Assembly (NCBI RefSeq): GCF_016921115.1
Contig: NZ_JAFFZS010000047.1
Location: 1 to 47,255, forward strand
Length of the DNA: 47,255 nt
Source: Streptomyces actuosus
GTDB taxonomy: Bacteria; Actinomycetota; Actinomycetes; Streptomycetales; Streptomycetaceae
Direction: 5' to 3'
Part shown: positions 1-8,787 of the stretch, piece after piece
Position numbering within the stretch: the stretch's first letter is position 1
Layout of the letters: each line of letters opens with the position of its first letter
Position numbers and translations under genes: made by a program
The notes under the pieces: generated by a model
Seen by the model: only the letters and a program-made list of their open reading frames with translations
Database searches by the model: none
Told to the model about the DNA's origin: nothing

Positions 1-112
1 CCGCGGGCAGGCCCTTGGACTGCAGAGACATCGATTCCACCCCCGCGGCCACTCGACGGGCTACCAGCCGCGGAAGCGATCATGCCGCCAACACAGCGTC
101 CCTCGCAGAGAA

Positions 113-535
113 TTGAGCAACGGAGTCAGCGCGCGGCTGTCTCATTCACAGCGGATCTACGACGTCGTCTTCGTCGTGGTGGCTTTCTCCGTCACCGTCC
201 AGGGCTCCCTGGTACCGACGGTGGCCCGATGGTGCCGGATCTCGATGCGCTCGAGCGCAGTGGAACCGTGGGCACTGGGCATCCGTCTGCGCCATCGCCC
301 CGAAAGCGCACAGCAGGTGACGGTACAGGCGGGATCGAGCGCTGAGGGAACGGCCATTGCCGACCTCGACCTCGGTGAGCACGTGTGGATCAGTTTCGTC
401 GTCCGCGACGGCCGTCTCCTGGCCGCCGACGGCTCTACGCGTCTCAGGCCGGACGACGAACTGTTGCTGCTGGCCGATCCTGGGGGCTCTGATGACTGGA
501 GCCGCCTGTTCATAAGCCCGCCGCCGCCCCCATGA
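113..535 (+). pseudogene. C-terminal remnant of a cation/proton antiporter (RCK_C tail)
   Basis: The reading frame encodes what looks like the last part of a CPA1-type potassium or sodium/proton antiporter. It has one hydrophobic segment (YDVVFVVVAFSVTVQGSLVP), typical of the final transmembrane helix. After it comes PWALGIRLR and a roughly 70-residue soluble domain ending RLRPDDELLLLADP, which resembles the TrkA-C/RCK_C ligand-binding domain found at the tail of these transporters. A full protein needs about 400 more residues. The frame stays open to base 1, but the residues before about codon 10 (arginine-, proline- and histidine-rich) do not look like antiporter membrane helices. The TTG start at 113 is therefore only formal. 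I read this as a gene remnant. A gene truncated by the window edge with a frameshift is the alternative. Confidence 0.5.
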
Positions 536-856
536 CAGCGGTATCCACAGATTCCCTGTGCCGCGCGAGGGCCGGTGCTCCATCAGAACGCACCTTGATG
601 GCCTCTTTGCCCGCCTCGCGGGTTTCTCTGCCTGTCAAGCGGTTAGCCGAATGTGAAGTTGTCAGAGCTACGGAAGCCACCTTCCGAGCAGCATGCGTGG
701 TACGAAAAGTGCACGGTCGCTCGGTAGGGGGTCATATTGACCCTTTCGTGACGTGATCGACGGGTCCGGTGGTGAATGTCGTGTGTGGCGCCCCCAGCGG
801 TGATGGTCGGCCTGAGCTGCAAGCCCGAGAACACGCAACGAAGTGGAAGAAGGCAC
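536..856. other. Intergenic region upstream of the five-gene operon
   Basis: No convincing gene is present. The stretch between the antiporter remnant and the FAD/Fe-S dehydrogenase holds one clear palindrome (729-743), listed separately. An in-frame ATG at 776 would lengthen the dehydrogenase by 27 residues. It has no ribosome binding site, and those residues do not resemble the family. Confidence 0.5.
729..743. promoter_or_regulatory. Candidate operator: palindrome GGGTCA-TAT-TGACCC
   Basis: A perfect 6-bp inverted repeat with a 3-bp spacer lies 113 bp upstream of the chosen ATG at 857. It is in the only sizeable non-coding space before the operon, so a regulator of the operon could bind here. 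I do not recognise the cognate factor. Confidence 0.4.
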
Positions 857-3800
857 ATGAGCGCGGAGCTGCAGTCGGATGGATCTTCCGAGCCGGACGG
901 GAGCGCCCTGTTCTTGGATGCCGCGGCACTGTGCGAGGCTCTGAGCCGGCGGGTACGCGGAGAGGTGCGCTTCGACGCGGGCAGCCGGGGGGCCTATGCC
1001 ACTGACGGGTCGAATTACCGGCAGGTGCCGATCGGGGTCGTGGTGCCCCGCGATGTCGAGGCCGGCGCCGAGGCGGTTGCGGTGTGTGCGCAGTTCGGTG
1101 CCCCGGTGCTCTCGCGGGGCGGGGGTACCAGTCTGGCCGGGCAGTGCACGAACGCCGCCGTGGTCATTGACTGGACCAAGTATTGCAACCGGCTCTTGTC
1201 GGTGGATGCCGGGCAACGGACGTGTGTGGTGGAGCCGGGCATCGTGCTGGACGAGCTCAATCGCCGCCTGTCCGATGACGGACTGATGTTCGGGCCAAAA
1301 CCATCCACGCACAGCCATTGCACGCTCGGCGGAATGATCGGCAACAATTCCTGCGGTGCCTCCGCGCAGGCGTACGGCAAGACTGTCGACAACGTGCGCC
1401 GTCTGGAGATCGTCACCTACGACGGCATGCGCTGCTGGGTGGGACCGACCTCGCGGGAAGACTTCGAAGCGATCCTCGCGGCCGGTGGGCGCCGTGCCGA
1501 GGTGTATCAGGGGTTGCGGCAGATCACCGACCGGTATCTGGCGGACATCCGCACCCGGTTCCCGGACATTCCCCGCCGGGTGTCGGGATTCAACCTGGAT
1601 TCCCTGCTGCCGGAGAACGGCTTCGACCTCGCACGGGCACTGGTCGGCAGCGAGGGCACGCTGGTGACGGTGCTGCGCGCCGAGCTGGACCTGGTGCCCG
1701 TGCCCGCTTTCGAGTCCATCGTGGTACTCGGATACGACGACATCTGTGCGGCGGCCGATGACGTGCCGCGCCTGCTCGAGCACAGCGCGCCCGAACTCCT
1801 GGAGGCGATGGACAGCCGCATGGCGCAGCTCATGCGTGCGGAGAAGTCCCACCTCGACTCGCTGGACCGGTTCCCGGCAGGGGAGAGCTGGCTGCTGGTG
1901 CAGTTCAGCGGTGACAGCCGCGAGGACGCCGACCGCCAGGCGCGCGATCTTCTGCGGGCCGTGGGCCGGTCCGAGGACGATCCCGCGGTGTTCTGCTCCG
2001 ACGATCCCCGCCGTGAGCGCGAGATGCTCCGGGCGAGGGAGGCAGGGCTCGGGGTCACGGCCCGTCCGCCGGACGGCCGGGACACCTGGGCGGGCTGGGA
2101 GGACTCCGCCGTGCCCCCTGAGCGGCTCGGTGACTACCTGCGGGACCTGAAGACGCTGTTCGCCGAGTTCGGCTACGGTCACGCCGCGCTGTACGGGCAC
2201 TTCGGCCAGGGGTGCGTCCACACCCGGATCCCCTTCGAGCTGAAGACGGCCGATGGTGTGGCTGCCTTCCGTCGATTCCTGCGCAAGGCAGCCGATCTCG
2301 TCCGTTCCTACGGGGGCTCGCTGTCAGGTGAGCACGGTGACGGGCAGGCCCGCGGCGAACTGCTGACACGCATGTTCGGCGCCGAGGTCGTGGCCGCGTT
2401 CGGACAGGTCAAGACGCTGTTCGACCCGGACAACAGGATGAACCCGGGCAAGGTCGTCGCAGCGCACGCCGCGGACGACGACCTGCGGCTCGGACCGTTG
2501 TGGCGCCCACGCGCGTACGACACCCACTTCGCCTACCCGCAGGACGAACACTCCTTCACGCGGGCCGTCATGCGGTGTGTGGGGATCGGGAACTGCCGCA
2601 GCCACGAAGGCGGCGTCATGTGTCCCTCCTACCGGGCCACTAAAGAGGAGGAGCACTCCACACGCGGCCGGGCCCGGCTGCTGTTCGAGATGCTCGCGGG
2701 GCACGCGGACTCCCCGATCACCGACGGCTGGCGGTCCACCGAGGTCCGCGATGCCCTTGACCTGTGCCTGGCGTGCAAGGGCTGCAAGTCCGACTGCCCG
2801 GTCGGCGTCGACATGGCCACCTACAAAGCCGAGTTCCTCTCCCACCACTACGCGGGTCGCCTGCGCCCCGCGGCGCACTACTCCATGGGATGGCTGCCGC
2901 TGTGGGCCAGACTCTCCCGTCTCGCTCCCCGCCTGCTCAACGCGGCCCTGCGGGCACCGGGCATCGCCAGCATCGGCAAGCGCCTCGCCGGGGTGGCCGG
3001 ACAGCGTGAAGCGCCCGCCTTCGCCGAGCAGTCCTTCGTGCAGTGGTGGAAGGCCCGCGACCTGCCGGAACCCGATCCTGCTGATCCCAGGACCGTGGTG
3101 CTCTGGCCCGACACCTTCAGCAACACCTTCCATCCGGCTGTTGCCAAGGCCGCGGTCCGGGTGCTGGAGCACGCGGGCTTCCAGATCGCCGTGCCCACCA
3201 CGGCGGTGTGCTGCGGCCTGACATGGATCTCCACCGGCCAGCTCGCCACGGCCAGACGTGTTCTCGAGCGCAGTGTGGAGGTCTTGCGGCCGTGGCTGGA
3301 AGCGGGCACGCCCGTCGTCGGTCTGGAACCGTCCTGCACCGCGGTCTTCCGCGCGGACGCACCCGAACTGATGCCGGACAACGAGGACGTCAAACGCCTC
3401 GAGCGGCAGTTCCACAATTTCTCGGAATTCCTGCTCGACAAGGCGCCGCAGGGCTGGCAGCCTCCCGCGCTCGCGCGGGCCGCCATCGTGCAGACCCACT
3501 GCCACCAGCACGCGGTCATGACGTACGACGCCGACCGCGAACTCATGCGCCGCGCCGGAATCGACGCCGACGTCCTGGACGCGGGCTGCTGCGGACTCGC
3601 CGGCAACTTCGGCTTCGAACGGGGCCACCACGACCTGTCCATGGCCGTCGCCGAACACGGTGTCCTGCCCGCTGTACGCAAAGCCCCGCCCAGTTCCCTC
3701 GTCATCGCCGACGGCTTCAGCTGCCGCACCCAGGTCGAGCAGGCCGGCACCGGACGCCGGGCCATGCACCTGGCTGAAGCACTCGCCCTCGGCCTGGACG

Positions 3801-3952
3801 GGCCCGCGCCCGCCGACCATCCGGAGAAGGCCGTCTCGCGCCCCGAGCCTTCGCAGCGGCTCGCCCTGTGTGTCACCGGGGTCACCTGCGCGGTTCTCAC
3901 CACCGCCGCCGCCGCGGCTGTCTACGGCTGGTCCCGCCGCCACCGCGGCTGA
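857..3952 (+). CDS. Membrane-anchored FAD-linked and Fe-S dehydrogenase (D-2-hydroxyacid dehydrogenase type)
   Basis: A 1031-residue fusion flavoprotein that probably oxidises a D-2-hydroxyacid such as lactate or glycolate and passes electrons to the membrane. Domains in order: PCMH-type FAD-binding (SRGGGTSLAGQ near 86, GGMIGNNSCG near 158); FAD-oxidase C-terminal domain (LSGEHGDGQARGELL near 488); ferredoxin-like cysteine clusters near 573-590 (CVGIGNC, MCPSY) and 636 (CLACKGCKSDCP); and two CCG cysteine domains (CCGLTW near 784, CCGLAGNFG near 910). The same arrangement occurs in YdiJ-type enzymes. An unusual addition is a C-terminal hydrophobic helix (about 1001-1022, VTGVTCAVLTTAAAAAVYGW) followed by SRRHRG, which looks like a membrane anchor. 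I chose the ATG at 857 because GAAGAAGG lies just upstream. It is the first gene of a five-gene operon, with 47 bp to the next. The substrate is inferred. Confidence 0.85.
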   Translation: MSAELQSDGSSEPDGSALFLDAAALCEALSRRVRGEVRFDAGSRGAYATDGSNYRQVPIGVVVPRDVEAGAEAVAVCAQFGAPVLSRGGGTSLAGQCTNAAVVIDWTKYCNRLLSVDAGQRTCVVEPGIVLDELNRRLSDDGLMFGPKPSTHSHCTLGGMIGNNSCGASAQAYGKTVDNVRRLEIVTYDGMRCWVGPTSREDFEAILAAGGRRAEVYQGLRQITDRYLADIRTRFPDIPRRVSGFNLDSLLPENGFDLARALVGSEGTLVTVLRAELDLVPVPAFESIVVLGYDDICAAADDVPRLLEHSAPELLEAMDSRMAQLMRAEKSHLDSLDRFPAGESWLLVQFSGDSREDADRQARDLLRAVGRSEDDPAVFCSDDPRREREMLRAREAGLGVTARPPDGRDTWAGWEDSAVPPERLGDYLRDLKTLFAEFGYGHAALYGHFGQGCVHTRIPFELKTADGVAAFRRFLRKAADLVRSYGGSLSGEHGDGQARGELLTRMFGAEVVAAFGQVKTLFDPDNRMNPGKVVAAHAADDDLRLGPLWRPRAYDTHFAYPQDEHSFTRAVMRCVGIGNCRSHEGGVMCPSYRATKEEEHSTRGRARLLFEMLAGHADSPITDGWRSTEVRDALDLCLACKGCKSDCPVGVDMATYKAEFLSHHYAGRLRPAAHYSMGWLPLWARLSRLAPRLLNAALRAPGIASIGKRLAGVAGQREAPAFAEQSFVQWWKARDLPEPDPADPRTVVLWPDTFSNTFHPAVAKAAVRVLEHAGFQIAVPTTAVCCGLTWISTGQLATARRVLERSVEVLRPWLEAGTPVVGLEPSCTAVFRADAPELMPDNEDVKRLERQFHNFSEFLLDKAPQGWQPPALARAAIVQTHCHQHAVMTYDADRELMRRAGIDADVLDAGCCGLAGNFGFERGHHDLSMAVAEHGVLPAVRKAPPSSLVIADGFSCRTQVEQAGTGRRAMHLAEALALGLDGPAPADHPEKAVSRPEPSQRLALCVTGVTCAVLTTAAAAAVYGWSRRHRG

Positions 3953-3999
3953 CCGGCTCGTCACGTCCAGCACGACTCGCCATCACGATGAGGAGCGTC

Positions 4000-5829
4000 A
4001 TGTCGACCAAGGTTTCCGACTATGTCCTGCAGCGGCTGCGCGAGTGGGAGGTCGAGCATGTCTTCGCCTACGCCGGAGACGGCATCAACGGCCTCCTGGC
4101 TGCCTGGGGCCGTGCCGACAACAGCCCGCGGTTCGTCCAGGCCCGGCACGAGGAGATGGCCGCCTTCGAGGCCGTCGGCTACGCGAAGTTCTCCGGAAAG
4201 GTCGGCGTCTGCGCAGCCACCTCCGGCCCTGGGGCGATCCACCTGCTGAACGGGCTGTACGACGCGAAACTCGACCATGTGCCCGTGGTGGCGATCGTCG
4301 GCCAGACCAACCGCAGCGCCATGGGAGGTTCCTACCAGCAGGAGGTCGACCTGCTCAGCCTCTACAAGGACGTCGCCTCCGAGTTCTGCGAGATGGTGAC
4401 CGTCCCCGAGCAGCTGCCGAACGTCATCGACCGTGCCATGCGTACCGCGTGCGCCAAGCACACGGTGACCGCGGTCATCATCCCGGCCGATGTGCAGGAG
4501 CTCGAGTACACACCACCCACCCACGCCTTCAAAATGGTCCCCTCCAGCCTCGGAATGGCCTCCTACGCACCCCTGCCGGCCGCGGCCGACGTCGAGAGGG
4601 CAGCCGAGGTCCTCAACGCGGGGGAGAAAGTCGCGATCCTGATCGGACAGGGCGCCCGGGGCGCACGCGCCGAGGTCGAGGCGGCGGCGGAGGCACTCGG
4701 CGCGGGGGTGGCGAAGGCGCTGCTCGGCAAGGACGCGCTGCCCGATGACCTGCCGTACGTGACGGGCTCGATCGGGCTGCTGGGGACCCGGCCCTCCTAC
4801 GAGCTCATGCGGGACTGCGACACACTGCTCGTCATCGGTTCCAGTTTTCCCTACACGCAGTTCCTGCCCGACCTGGACCAGGCCCGTGCGGTCCAGATCG
4901 ACATCGACCCGTTCATGGTCGGCCTGCGCTATCCGTTCGAGGTCAACCTCGTCGGTGACGCCTCCGCCACCCTGAAGAGATTGCTGCCGCTGCTGAAGCG
5001 CAAGAAGCACGGGTCCTGGCGCAAGAAGATCGAGAAGGACACCGCTCGCTGGTGGGAGGTGATGCAGCGGCGGGCAGCGGTCGACGCGGATCCGATCAAT
5101 CCCGAGTACGTGGTGCACGCCCTGGACGCCCTGCTGCCGCACGACGTGATGCTCGCGGCCGACTCCGGCTCCTCCGCCAACTGGTACGCCCGGCATCTGC
5201 GGATGCGCGATCAGATGCGCGGTTCCCTGTCGGGGACGCTGGCCACCATGGGCCCGGGTGTGCCCTACATGATCGGGGCGAAGTTCGCCCACCCCGACCG
5301 GCCCGCCATCGCCCTCGTCGGGGACGGCGCCATGCAGATGAACGGCATGGCCGAGCTCATCACCGCCGCCAAGTACTGGCCCGAGTGGGAGGATCCGCGC
5401 CTGATCGTCGGCGTTCTCAACAACCAGGACCTCAACCAGGTCACCTGGGAGATGCGGGCCATGTCCGGCGCCCCCCAGTTCCTTCCCTCGCAGGCTGTTC
5501 CGGACGTGCCCTACGCGGACTTCGCCCGCTCCATCGGCCTCGACGGGACGCGAGTGGAGAAGCCCTCGGACGTGGAGGCCGCCTGGCACCGGGCGCTCGG
5601 CTCCGACCGGCCCTTCGTCGTCGAGTTCCGCACCGACCCGGCCGTCCCGCCGATCCCCCCGCACGCGACCCTCGACCAGATCGAAGCCGCCGCCTTCGCC
5701 ATCCTCAAGGGCGACAGCGACAGCGCCGGCATGGTGCGCCAGGGCTTCAAGGCGAAGGTCCAGGAACTGCTGCCAGGACACCGTCACCGCGACGACCGCC
5801 CCGGTGCGCAGGACAGCGGAACGAACTGA
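4000..5829 (+). CDS. Thiamine-diphosphate-dependent enzyme, pyruvate oxidase / acetolactate synthase family
   Basis: A 609-residue protein with the standard three-domain layout of ThDP 2-keto-acid enzymes. The N-terminal pyrimidine-binding domain carries the conserved glutamate in RHEEMAAFEAVGYAKF (near 51) and ATSGPGAIHLLNGLYDAK. The central domain runs from about 190 to 335. The C-terminal pyrophosphate-binding domain has the motif GDGAMQMNGMAEL near 440, ending in NNQDLNQ near 473. This group includes PoxB-type pyruvate oxidase and related decarboxylases. The sequence alone does not show which 2-keto acid is used. The start at 4000 is preceded by GAGGAG. It shares its last base with the next start codon (TGATG), so the two are translationally coupled. 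Upstream is a hydroxyacid dehydrogenase that could supply the 2-keto acid, which is inference. Confidence 0.85.
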   Translation: MSTKVSDYVLQRLREWEVEHVFAYAGDGINGLLAAWGRADNSPRFVQARHEEMAAFEAVGYAKFSGKVGVCAATSGPGAIHLLNGLYDAKLDHVPVVAIVGQTNRSAMGGSYQQEVDLLSLYKDVASEFCEMVTVPEQLPNVIDRAMRTACAKHTVTAVIIPADVQELEYTPPTHAFKMVPSSLGMASYAPLPAAADVERAAEVLNAGEKVAILIGQGARGARAEVEAAAEALGAGVAKALLGKDALPDDLPYVTGSIGLLGTRPSYELMRDCDTLLVIGSSFPYTQFLPDLDQARAVQIDIDPFMVGLRYPFEVNLVGDASATLKRLLPLLKRKKHGSWRKKIEKDTARWWEVMQRRAAVDADPINPEYVVHALDALLPHDVMLAADSGSSANWYARHLRMRDQMRGSLSGTLATMGPGVPYMIGAKFAHPDRPAIALVGDGAMQMNGMAELITAAKYWPEWEDPRLIVGVLNNQDLNQVTWEMRAMSGAPQFLPSQAVPDVPYADFARSIGLDGTRVEKPSDVEAAWHRALGSDRPFVVEFRTDPAVPPIPPHATLDQIEAAAFAILKGDSDSAGMVRQGFKAKVQELLPGHRHRDDRPGAQDSGTN

Positions 5830-6962
5830 TGCCACCCGGTGCACCTGGCGAGGGGGGAAGTGAACCGGCCGTGGACCGGCTGGAGGCCGCCGCCTACACC
5901 GTTCCCACCGACGCACTCGAAGGCGACGGCACCCTGACGTGGGGCTCCACCACCGTGATCGTCGTCCAGGTGCACGCGGGCACCACGACAGGGCTCGGCT
6001 ACACCTACGGCGCCCCAGCAACTGTCCAGGTCATCGAGGATCAACTCGCCAGCGTGGTGACCGGCCGCAACGTCTGGGACGTTCCCGCGGCGAACGACGC
6101 GATGAACCGGGCCGTACGCAACGCCGGCCGGCCCGGCCTGATCGCCCAGGCCATCTCAGCCGTCGACACCGCCCTGTGGGACCTCAAAGCCCGTCTGCTG
6201 CACGTGCCCCTGACTCGCCTGCTCGGAGCCGTCCGCAGCAAGGTTCCCGTGTACGGAAGCGGCGGGTTCACCACCTACGACGCCGAACAGCAGGACCGCC
6301 AACTGCGGAAATGGACAGAACAGCAGGGCATCGGCAGAGTCAAGATCAAGATCGGCGAGTCCTGGGGCCGCAACGAACACCGTGACCGTGAGCGCATCGC
6401 GGCAGCCCGGCACAGCATCGGGGAAACAGCCGAACTGTACGTCGACGCCAACGGCGCCTACACCCGCAAGCAGGCCATCCGCCTCGGCCCGTACCTGGAA
6501 GAACACGGGGTGACGTGGTTCGAGGAACCTGTCTCCTCCGACGACCTGACCGGCCTGTCCCACATCCGGGCGGCGGTCACCGCCGACGTGACCGCCGGCG
6601 AGTACGGCTACACACTGCCCTACTTCGCGCAGATGCTCGACGCAGGGGCGGTGGACTGCCTGCAGGCCGACCTCACACGCTGCGGAGGCATTACCGTCTG
6701 GCTGAAGGCAGCGGCACTTGCCGAAGCCCACGGGACACAGATCTCCGGCCACTGCGCCCCTCACCTGCACGCCCATGTGGCAGCCGCCGTCCCCAACCTC
6801 CGCCACCTGGAATGGTTTCACGACCACGTGCGCATCGAAGAGCTCCTCTTCGACGGCACGCTCGACCCGGCGGGCGGCACAGTGCGCCCCGGCGCTTCAT
6901 CGGCCCCGGGGCTGGGGCTGACCCTGCGCACCGAAGCCGTCCAGCAGTGCCGCACCCTCTGA
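5829..6962 (+). CDS. Enolase-superfamily enzyme (mandelate racemase / sugar-acid dehydratase type)
   Basis: A 377-residue protein with the enolase-superfamily plan: an N-terminal capping domain (about 1-125), then a barrel. Visible catalytic features are the KIK pair (VKIKIGESWG near 170), a first metal ligand in LYVDANGAY (near 203), a second in WFEEPV (near 230), a third in AGEYGY (near 256), and a histidine-rich strand SGHCAPHLHAHVA near 306. K-x-K with a late histidine fits the mandelate racemase subgroup, which includes racemases and aldonate or glycarate dehydratases. The start ATG at 5829 overlaps the stop codon of the preceding gene, so expression is coupled. The substrate cannot be read from the sequence. 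A sugar acid would fit the GH15 neighbour, but that is inference. Confidence 0.82.
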   Translation: MPPGAPGEGGSEPAVDRLEAAAYTVPTDALEGDGTLTWGSTTVIVVQVHAGTTTGLGYTYGAPATVQVIEDQLASVVTGRNVWDVPAANDAMNRAVRNAGRPGLIAQAISAVDTALWDLKARLLHVPLTRLLGAVRSKVPVYGSGGFTTYDAEQQDRQLRKWTEQQGIGRVKIKIGESWGRNEHRDRERIAAARHSIGETAELYVDANGAYTRKQAIRLGPYLEEHGVTWFEEPVSSDDLTGLSHIRAAVTADVTAGEYGYTLPYFAQMLDAGAVDCLQADLTRCGGITVWLKAAALAEAHGTQISGHCAPHLHAHVAAAVPNLRHLEWFHDHVRIEELLFDGTLDPAGGTVRPGASSAPGLGLTLRTEAVQQCRTL

Positions 6963-6990
6963 CCGACCTCCAGGCACAGGAAGGCAGCAT

Positions 6991-8787
6991 GTGACCCACC
7001 CGTCCCGTCCCTTGGCCACGGCGCCGGGCCCGCAGAGCCTGCGCGACTACGCGCTCATCGCGGACGGCGAGCGCGGAGCTCTCATCGGCCCCCACGGCGA
7101 CATCGCCTGGATGTGTGTACCGCGCTGGGACTCCGACGCCGTTTTCGCCACCCTCATCGGGGGACATGGCCACTACACGCTCCAGCCCGGCGGCCGTTTC
7201 GTGTGGGGTGGCCAGTACGAGAACGGGACGCTGATCTGGCGCAGCCGATGGGTCACCGAGAGCGGCATCGTCGAGTGCCGCGAGGCCCTCGTCTTCCCCG
7301 GCGACGCCCATCACGCGGTCTTGCTGCGCCGGGTCGAAGCGGTCGAGGGGACGCCACTGGTCAAGGCGCTCCTGGAGCCCGCCGCCGGGTTCGGCCCCCG
7401 GCGGCTGGACGGCCTGAAACGTGACGCAGAAGGCGTGTGGACGGGCCACGCCGGGAACCTGCGCCTGCGATGGAGCGGGGCGCCGTCCGCCGAGCCGCTC
7501 CTGGACGGACACGGGCCGACGGGCCTGGCCTGGGATGTCGTGCTGCAGCCGGGAGAGCACCACGACCTGATTCTGGAACTGTCGGATCGTCCGTTAACCG
7601 CGAAACTCGACCCTGTCCGGGCCTGGAAGGCGACCGAAACCGCGTGGACACGCCAGATCCCCCGCCTGGAAACGAGCCTGGCCCCGGACGACGCCCGCCA
7701 CGCATACGGCGTGCTGCGCGGTCTCACCAGCGGTACGGGAGGCATGGTGGGAGCGGCCACCACAAGTCTGCCGGAACGGGCCGAGGAGGGGCGCAACTAC
7801 GACTACCGGTACGTGTGGATCAGAGACCAGTGCTACGCCGGACAGGCCGCCGCCGCAGCCGGCGGTCACCCCTTGCTGGATGACGCGGTGCGTTTTGTCT
7901 CGGTCCGCCTCCACCAGGACGGTGAACATCTCGCACCTGCCTACACCACCGCCGGCGGCCGGGTGCCCGACCAGCACACACTGAACCTGCCGGGCTACCC
8001 GGGCGGCTACGACAGGGTCGGGAACTGGGTCAACCGGCAGTTCCAACTCGACGCGTTCGGCGAAGCCCTGCTGCTCTTCGCCGCGGCACACCAGCACGGG
8101 CGCCTCGACACTACCGGCCGGCAGGCCGCAGCGATCGCGGCCGACGCCATCGCCCGACGCCATCACGAACCGGACGCCGGCATCTGGGAACTGGAAGACC
8201 GCCCCTGGACCCACAGCCGGCTCATCTGCGCGGCCGGCCTGCGTGCCGCCGCCCAGGCCGCACCCTCCCCACGCCATGCCGATGCATGGGCGGCGCTCGC
8301 CGACCGGCTTCTCGCCCAGACAGCAGCCACCAGCCTCCACCCCACCGGCCGCTGGCAGCGATCCCCCGACGATCCGGGCCTGGACGCCGCTCTCCTTATG
8401 CCGCCCCTGCGCGGCGCCCTGCCCGCGAAGGACCCGCGCACCGTGCGCACCCTGCGGGCCTACCTCTCCGACCTCACCCACAATCACTTCGCCTACCGCT
8501 TCCGCCACGACCAGCGCCCCCTGGGGGAAGCTGAAGGAGCCTTCCTCTTGTGCGGCTACGCCGTCGCTCTCGCCGAACACCAGCAGGGCCATCACGACGA
8601 GGCCCTGCGCTGGTTCGAACGTAACCGGGCCGCTTGCGGTCCTCCGGGCCTGTTCACCGAGGAGTACGACATCGGCCAGCGCCAACTGCGCGGCAACCTT
8701 CCCCAGGCCTTCGTCCACGCCCTGATGCTCGAGACCGCCACCCGCCTCGCCGCCCCCATCGGCCAGACCAACCGAAAGCAGGCCTGA
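6991..8787 (+). CDS. Glycoside hydrolase family 15 protein (glucoamylase/trehalase-like)
   Basis: A 598-residue cytoplasmic-looking protein with no signal peptide. The N-terminal all-beta domain starts with DYALIADGERGALIGPHGDIAWMCVPRWDS, a hallmark of bacterial GH15 proteins. The (alpha/alpha)6 catalytic domain has GMVGAATTSLPE (near 251), RNYDYRYVWIRDQ (near 270), IWELEDRPWTHSRL with the putative acid glutamate near 399, and GLFTEEYDIGQRQLRGNLPQAF with the second catalytic glutamate near 556. Family members hydrolyse alpha-glucosidic bonds, including starch ends or trehalose. The specificity here is unknown. It starts with GTG after AAGG, 28 bp after the enolase-family gene. Codon 202 is TTA (7594-7596), so full translation should need the bldA leucyl-tRNA. 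It ends in TGATG, overlapping the SDR start. Confidence 0.88.
   Translation: MTHPSRPLATAPGPQSLRDYALIADGERGALIGPHGDIAWMCVPRWDSDAVFATLIGGHGHYTLQPGGRFVWGGQYENGTLIWRSRWVTESGIVECREALVFPGDAHHAVLLRRVEAVEGTPLVKALLEPAAGFGPRRLDGLKRDAEGVWTGHAGNLRLRWSGAPSAEPLLDGHGPTGLAWDVVLQPGEHHDLILELSDRPLTAKLDPVRAWKATETAWTRQIPRLETSLAPDDARHAYGVLRGLTSGTGGMVGAATTSLPERAEEGRNYDYRYVWIRDQCYAGQAAAAAGGHPLLDDAVRFVSVRLHQDGEHLAPAYTTAGGRVPDQHTLNLPGYPGGYDRVGNWVNRQFQLDAFGEALLLFAAAHQHGRLDTTGRQAAAIAADAIARRHHEPDAGIWELEDRPWTHSRLICAAGLRAAAQAAPSPRHADAWAALADRLLAQTAATSLHPTGRWQRSPDDPGLDAALLMPPLRGALPAKDPRTVRTLRAYLSDLTHNHFAYRFRHDQRPLGEAEGAFLLCGYAVALAEHQQGHHDEALRWFERNRAACGPPGLFTEEYDIGQRQLRGNLPQAFVHALMLETATRLAAPIGQTNRKQA
7594..7596 (+). promoter_or_regulatory. 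TTA leucine codon (possible bldA control) in the GH15 gene
   Basis: The triplet is in frame as codon 202 of the GH15 gene (context CGT CCG TTA ACC GCG). In Streptomyces, TTA is read only by the developmentally regulated bldA tRNA. Production of this protein, and perhaps of the coupled downstream SDR, may therefore be growth-phase dependent. Confidence 0.6.

Noticed and set aside
776..856. Earlier ATG for the FAD/Fe-S dehydrogenase
   Set aside because: No ribosome-binding site, and the extra residues look non-conserved. GAAGAAGG before 857 gives a better start.
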